The position numbers and the translations under genes are program-made. A stretch of 43,064 nt of DNA from a virus, in the IMG/VR virus record IMGVR_UViG_3300029448_000100, positions 1 through 43,064 of that record, one strand, 5' to 3'. This document shows positions 39,901 through 43,064 of this stretch, in pieces. Position 1 is the stretch's first letter. Every line of letters starts with the position of its first letter. The notes beneath the pieces were generated by a model. That model was given only the letters and a program-made list of their open reading frames with translations. It had not been told where the DNA came from and did not search any database.

Positions 39901-40199
39901 ATCCAAAGAGAAGTCCAAGCAAAGTAATCCGGGTGTCGTCAGGGTTGTTCGATGAACTTGCCAGCATCGGAGCAAAGTTCGGGGTGTCAAAGAGGGATGT
40001 TGTTGACGCCCTGATTGAGGACTATCTCAATGTCTGCCGAAGGAATGGCGAAGGCATGAAGTTCAGGGTGTTCCAAGGCTACATCTCTCGTCTCAATATC
40101 AAAACAAAAAAACCCCCCGCCAAGCGTGAGCCTGACGGGGGGTCGAAAGGAGAAAGAGATGACAGTGTTACGCCGGAGGTTCCTGACTGGATGAAGTGA
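39897..40199 (+). CDS. Ribbon-helix-helix-like DNA-binding protein, 100 residues
   Basis: ATG at 39897 overlaps the previous stop. Residues 8-44 (SKVIRVSSGLFDELASIGAKFGVSKRDVVDALIEDYL) match the beta-strand plus two-helix pattern of ribbon-helix-helix regulators. The C-terminal tail is basic and then acidic. Its codons after residue 70 coincide with the minus-strand terminator hairpin (40106-40142), and its last 32 bases overlap the end of the convergent gene. Last gene of the plus-strand unit; possible switch or feedback regulator. Confidence 0.7.
   Translation: MNPKRSPSKVIRVSSGLFDELASIGAKFGVSKRDVVDALIEDYLNVCRRNGEGMKFRVFQGYISRLNIKTKKPPAKREPDGGSKGERDDSVTPEVPDWMK
40106..40142 (-). terminator. 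Strong intrinsic terminator of the minus-strand operon
   Basis: In the minus-strand RNA a 13-bp stem with two G·U pairs and a 4-base loop (UCAC) forms from 40142 to 40113, followed by seven U and then GUUUU. It is 26 bases after the stop of the last minus-strand gene and lies inside the end of the plus-strand RHH gene. Confidence 0.88.
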
Positions 40200-40500
40200 T
40201 TCGATTCTCAACAAGGCGGCCCGGCCAGTACCGCCATCCGAATTCCCTATCACCCTTGGCCCTGCATAGTACCGGCTCGCCGCCATGCTTGAGTGCATTG
40301 TCAATGGCCGAATGCCAAGCCCTGATGCGGGACTGCCCCACGGCAAAGCCTCCAAAAAGTATTGACTGGCCGGGGATTCTTTGCGACTCTTCTATAGGAG
40401 ACATTGGGAATTCATAGCAAGAGCAATGATTTTCCATCCCCTCGTTCTTCAGGGTGACGGCTTGGGTTGGCGAAATACGCACGTTTTCAATCTGTTCCAT
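40168..40500 (-). CDS. Unknown protein, 110 residues; last gene of the minus-strand operon
   Basis: Start at the ATG 40500, AAGGA 7-8 bases upstream, overlapping the end of the nuclease-like gene; the longer frame from 40656 would lie in that gene. Contains ENHCSCYEFPM and a helix (SRIRAWHSAIDNALKHG) followed by GWRYWPGRLVEN. No family recognised. Its end overlaps the convergent RHH gene by 32 bases. Confidence 0.75.
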   Translation of the reverse strand: MEQIENVRISPTQAVTLKNEGMENHCSCYEFPMSPIEESQRIPGQSILFGGFAVGQSRIRAWHSAIDNALKHGGEPVLCRAKGDREFGWRYWPGRLVENRITSSSQEPPA

Positions 40501-41038
40501 TTGATTTTCCTTGCATCCATCGAAGCGATGGCAATCTATTAAGCCCATTAGCAGGCAGGCAATAAGCACCAGCAAACGTGCCGGTATCGTTAGGGGAAAT
40601 GGGTAGGTCTTCACGTTCAGCCCAGCCCATAAGGTTGACAGTAGCATCATCACCAAGGTCGGTGACGAGCGCTAGAATATACACAGTTCCATCTCTTAAC
40701 TCTGCCGGTCTGATCGCTAGGTTGTATTCCCATATGGGCCTAGAGATTGATCGGACAAGACTCGTCTTGACATCCACGTTGAGGCCAAGAAGATCTTCTC
40801 CGTCATCACCAACACCAATGCAGGCATTCCTTGCCCGCCTTGTCAATTCCCACGCCTGTTTCGACCCGGTGAGATAGATAGAGAAGGCCATCTCCCCGAG
40901 CGCCCCAATGAGTTGATCCAAAGAAAGGTTTTCCTTTCTGGATTCTGCGTCACGAAAAGACTTGCCACCTAACTCCATCAGGGAAGCGTGAGACTTGGCC
41001 AGTTCTACTTCAGAATGGCTGAGTTTTATCTGCTGCAC
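40487..41038 (-). CDS. PD-(D/E)XK nuclease-like protein, 183 residues
   Basis: GTG at 41038 with AAGGAGG at 7 bases. GALGEMAFSIYL (Glu49), EDLLGLNVDVKTS (Asp89, Lys91 of a D-x-K), a beta strand and WEYNLAIRP…TVYILALVTDLGDD fit the core of a restriction-endonuclease-like fold (Glu, then Asp-x-Lys). It overlaps both neighbours. A role in nucleic-acid cleavage or host DNA degradation is an inference from the fold alone. Confidence 0.65.
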   Translation of the reverse strand: MQQIKLSHSEVELAKSHASLMELGGKSFRDAESRKENLSLDQLIGALGEMAFSIYLTGSKQAWELTRRARNACIGVGDDGEDLLGLNVDVKTSLVRSISRPIWEYNLAIRPAELRDGTVYILALVTDLGDDATVNLMGWAEREDLPISPNDTGTFAGAYCLPANGLNRLPSLRWMQGKSNGTD

Positions 41039-41375
41039 GATCGAGCCTCCTTGTGCTTGACCGATCGTCCTTGATCAGCCAGCCAGTCAACGCTGTGTAA
41101 GACGCGACATGCTCTGGGGAATCATGCCCGATGTTTAAGATGTTCGACTCATTTCTACCCATAAGAAATCCGTGCACCCATGCACGCTTGAGTGTGTTGG
41201 GCATACGAACGGTATGCTTCCTTATTGATACCGACCCAGCAGGATTAGCCTCGACTGCCTCTCTTGAGTAAGACTCAGCCTCGCGGCGGGTTGGAAAGAA
41301 AGTCTGAACCGTGTCCCCTAAAGAAGTAGTAACGGCTTCGCAAGAGTAAAAGAAGTGGGTGCTTAGTTCTGCCAT
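41010..41375 (-). CDS. Unknown protein, 121 residues
   Basis: ATG at 41375 overlaps the stop of the AT-hook gene by 1 base. N-terminal MAELSTHFFYSCEAV, then a helical segment (PTRREAESYSREAVEANP) that could be a small alpha/beta domain, a basic MPNTLKRAWVHGFLMGRNES, and a Thr/Arg-rich tail. It overlaps the nuclease-like gene by 29 bases. No family recognised. Confidence 0.75.
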   Translation of the reverse strand: MAELSTHFFYSCEAVTTSLGDTVQTFFPTRREAESYSREAVEANPAGSVSIRKHTVRMPNTLKRAWVHGFLMGRNESNILNIGHDSPEHVASYTALTGWLIKDDRSSTRRLDRAADKTQPF

Positions 41376-41677
41376 CAGACAATTGACCCCCCGTTATCTT
41401 CGACCTTCTTAATGAGGAGGGCGACACCCAACCTCGCAGCGCCCGACCTGCTCATGCCGTGACTCTTACAGATCTCTTCAAAAGGCTCACGCATTTCTGC
41501 CGGAAGAATAACCAGCATCTTTCCTGTCTCCGAAAACATGGCGCGTCCGGAATTGTCGCCCCTGCGGGGCCTGCCTCGCTTTCGCTTGGTGGTGCTATCG
41601 CTTTTCATGATGGCATCTTGTGCTGCCTGTAGAGGGTTGACGGTTTGGTTGTCTTCGATGTCTTGTGTGTTGCTCAT
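41375..41677 (-). CDS. AT-hook regulator, 100 residues
   Basis: ATG at 41677; weak upstream AGGG. Residues 31-40 KRKRGRPRRG contain the GRP core of an AT-hook that binds the minor groove of AT-rich DNA. The C-terminal half (GKMLVILPAEMREPFEEICKSHGMSRSGAARLGVALLIKKV) resembles a ribbon-helix-helix-like or short helical domain. The combination suggests a DNA-binding regulator of the early-type operon or host genes. Confidence 0.75.
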   Translation of the reverse strand: MSNTQDIEDNQTVNPLQAAQDAIMKSDSTTKRKRGRPRRGDNSGRAMFSETGKMLVILPAEMREPFEEICKSHGMSRSGAARLGVALLIKKVEDNGGSIV

Positions 41678-41678
41678 G

Positions 41679-41812
41679 TGATTACCCTAGTAGATTCCGG
41701 GGCGGGGTCAACCCGCTGCCGGAGAAAAAAGAAAAAACCCAGAGAATTGTGGTCAGGAAACTGAAGCCCCAAAAGGGCACGGTGATAGTCAGGCTGACAT
41801 AGCCTGACAATG
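41679..41812 (-). other. Intergenic stretch after the VWA gene with hairpins
   Basis: After the VWA stop the minus-strand RNA has a perfect 8-bp hairpin (41808-41788, loop of 5), then a small GCCC/GGGC hairpin near 41766-41778, and a U-rich stretch at about 41742-41716. It looks like an attenuator or weak terminator rather than a strong one. I see no good promoter for the next gene. Confidence 0.5.
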
Positions 41813-43064
41813 TCAGCGGACATAAGGGCCGAGGTCGCCGTTGAAGTTTGTGATCTGCGAGCACACTACCGAACTGCACGATGACAGTTCTTTAGAGGTA
41901 AGGAACACGCCTTGGTCAAGCATGTAGTGGCAGAACGGTGTCACGTTATCAGCAAGCGGCGGGTACTTGGAGATCGAACTTATCCATGATGTGATCTCTT
42001 CCCGCATTTCATAAACACTATCACCAAACGGGACAGGAATAAGAGTCACGCCCTGCCGGTAGCACTCTTTCATAGCGGCGAGGCATGGCGAGCCGAGGTG
42101 GTACTCTCCAGACGAACCATCAGGGCGTGTGTATCCAACCTTGCAATACGGTGATTCGTTTGTGAAGTATCCGGGGACACCATCAGTGAACACAACCATC
42201 ACCTTTCTATTTCCCGAACCCCTGCTGAGTTGGCTCAACCCCTCGATGATCCCACACCCAGTGTTAGTGTTGCCCTCTCGCTTTGGGAACTTCAACTCAC
42301 TCCGAGGGTTGCCCTGCAAAGTCTTGAGGGTGGTGATGCCCTCGCCGAAAGAGGTGACACTAGCCCGGCCACCGAGCATGTGAACCGCCCGTGTCAACGC
42401 ACCAGCGGCATGAATCTCACGCTCGTACAGTGCTCGACTCAGGCTTCCCGAGCAGTCAACGAGAATGGCAACATCAGTGTTGACAACATCGACATCATCA
42501 TCCCTGACAAGCACACGGGTAGTCAGGCCACTGGCAAACTTAGCGAGGTTGCCACGGTGAACCCTGCTGCCGCTACCCCGTGGCATGGTAGTTCCTTCAT
42601 CGGAAGTAGACACCAGCGAAGATTCCACTCGGCGTGCAACAATGCTGCCCTCCAAAGCCCCGGCCTTGAAGCCGCCGGTCTGCATTTGATAACTCGGAGA
42701 CTCCTTGTATACCGTGGCTTTCTTTACTGAAAGTTCCGATTGGGTCAACGCTTCCCGGCCATCAGCGTTAGGAGTCTTGATGCGTTGGGTGGACGCCTCG
42801 TCAGAGTCGATCGCATCGAAGGCTGAAGATGGGCTTGGCCTCTGGTTGCCGTCAGATATTCTACCCGCCTCGGCATCCTCTCCATCCTTGCCCTTGTTGC
42901 CATCTTCACCCTCGCCACTACTGCTGCCATCTTCCGCACTACCTTCCTCGGAAGAGGATGATTCACCTTGGCTCTTGGAGTCTCCACCATTGTCACCCCC
43001 ATCCTGTGACTTGCCGTCACCCTCACTGTCACCGTCACCCTCACTGTCACCTTCACCCTCACTG
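41813..43064 (-). CDS. CobT-like VWA protein, C-terminal part (continues from 1-920)
   Basis: This is residues 307-682 of the protein begun at 920. The frame stays open through 42941-43064, so the TTG at 42748 is not a start. The VWA domain holds a MIDAS motif: DCSGS (about 469-473), Thr in REGNTNTGCG (about 532) and VMVVFTDGVPG (Asp about 560). It lacks the C-terminal VSP/other chelatase segments that I would expect of a plain cobaltochelatase subunit, although I cannot rule them out. The domain should bind metal and a protein ligand and act with the AAA+ ATPase encoded just upstream. Confidence 0.88.
   Translation of the reverse strand, partial: SEGEGDSEGDGDSEGDGKSQDGGDNGGDSKSQGESSSSEEGSAEDGSSSGEGEDGNKGKDGEDAEAGRISDGNQRPSPSSAFDAIDSDEASTQRIKTPNADGREALTQSELSVKKATVYKESPSYQMQTGGFKAGALEGSIVARRVESSLVSTSDEGTTMPRGSGSRVHRGNLAKFASGLTTRVLVRDDDVDVVNTDVAILVDCSGSLSRALYEREIHAAGALTRAVHMLGGRASVTSFGEGITTLKTLQGNPRSELKFPKREGNTNTGCGIIEGLSQLSRGSGNRKVMVVFTDGVPGYFTNESPYCKVGYTRPDGSSGEYHLGSPCLAAMKECYRQGVTLIPVPFGDSVYEMREEITSWISSISKYPPLADNVTPFCHYMLDQGVFLTSKELSSCSSVVCSQITNFNGDLGPYVR
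42942..43064. repeat. Terminal overlap of the contig (matches 1-123)
   Basis: Second copy of the overlap; differs from 1-123 at two sites. Both lie in the VWA gene: one is synonymous (Gly GGG/GGT), one changes Glu to Asp in the acidic repeat. Confidence 0.9.

Noticed and set aside
41679-41700. Promoter TTGACC…TACTAG upstream of the AT-hook gene
   Set aside because: Spacing of 13 bases is too short and no better -10 is present at 16-18.

Overview
The window looks like the complete genome of a lytic, probably short-tailed (podovirus-like) double-stranded DNA phage of an unidentified bacterium. Evidence: a TerL–portal–scaffold–capsid order, a phage adaptor protein, a 2837-residue polyvalent/ejection-type protein, a RecE/ERF/RusA-type recombination set, and almost no intergenic DNA. 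I see no integrase, no tRNA, no DNA or RNA polymerase, no primase and no replicative helicase, so replication and transcription enzymes are presumably taken from the host. Shine-Dalgarno sites are frequent and TTG/GTG starts are used. The host cannot be named from the sequence.

The first 123 bases repeat the last 123 bases (42942-43064) with two differences. One reading frame, a CobT-like von Willebrand factor A protein, runs without a break through this junction. The contig therefore behaves as a circle of about 42.94 kb cut inside that gene.

The layout is bipolar. A non-coding, hairpin-rich region (about 5.70-6.40 kb) separates two divergent transcription units. To the left, a minus-strand operon runs from 5.66 kb to position 1, through the junction, and on to 40.17 kb. 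It holds seven small or mid-sized unknown genes, a MoxR/CobS-like AAA+ ATPase, its CobT-like VWA partner, an AT-hook protein and a PD-(D/E)XK nuclease-like protein. To the right, a plus-strand unit runs from 6.4 to 40.2 kb: terminase, portal, scaffold, capsid, decoration protein and tail fibre/spike genes (6.4-18.5 kb); a recombination/replication-accessory block (18.55-22.08 kb: RecE-like nuclease, ERF annealing protein, SSB-tailed protein, HTH protein, two replication-like proteins, RusA); then membrane proteins, adaptor, unknown virion proteins, a very cysteine-rich protein and two large internal/ejection-type proteins (22.1-39.9 kb). The two units meet tail to tail at 40.1-40.2 kb, where a strong minus-strand intrinsic terminator lies inside the last plus-strand gene.

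The most unusual feature is in the minus-strand operon. A dyad-symmetric 13-17-bp element with core TGAAA-N-TTTCA recurs nine times, once upstream of the first gene and otherwise in the gaps between successive genes up to the AAA+/VWA boundary. Several gene pairs lack it or share one. A tenth copy lies inside the AAA+ gene. In four gaps the element itself supplies the stop codon of the upstream gene, and the next gene's ribosome-binding site follows at near-fixed spacing. The arms vary in a compensatory way (GTGAAA…TTTCAC versus CTGAAA…TTTCAG). I read it as a phage-specific operon-wide regulatory element, similar in logic to the stoperators or start-associated sequences of mycobacteriophages but unrelated to them in sequence.
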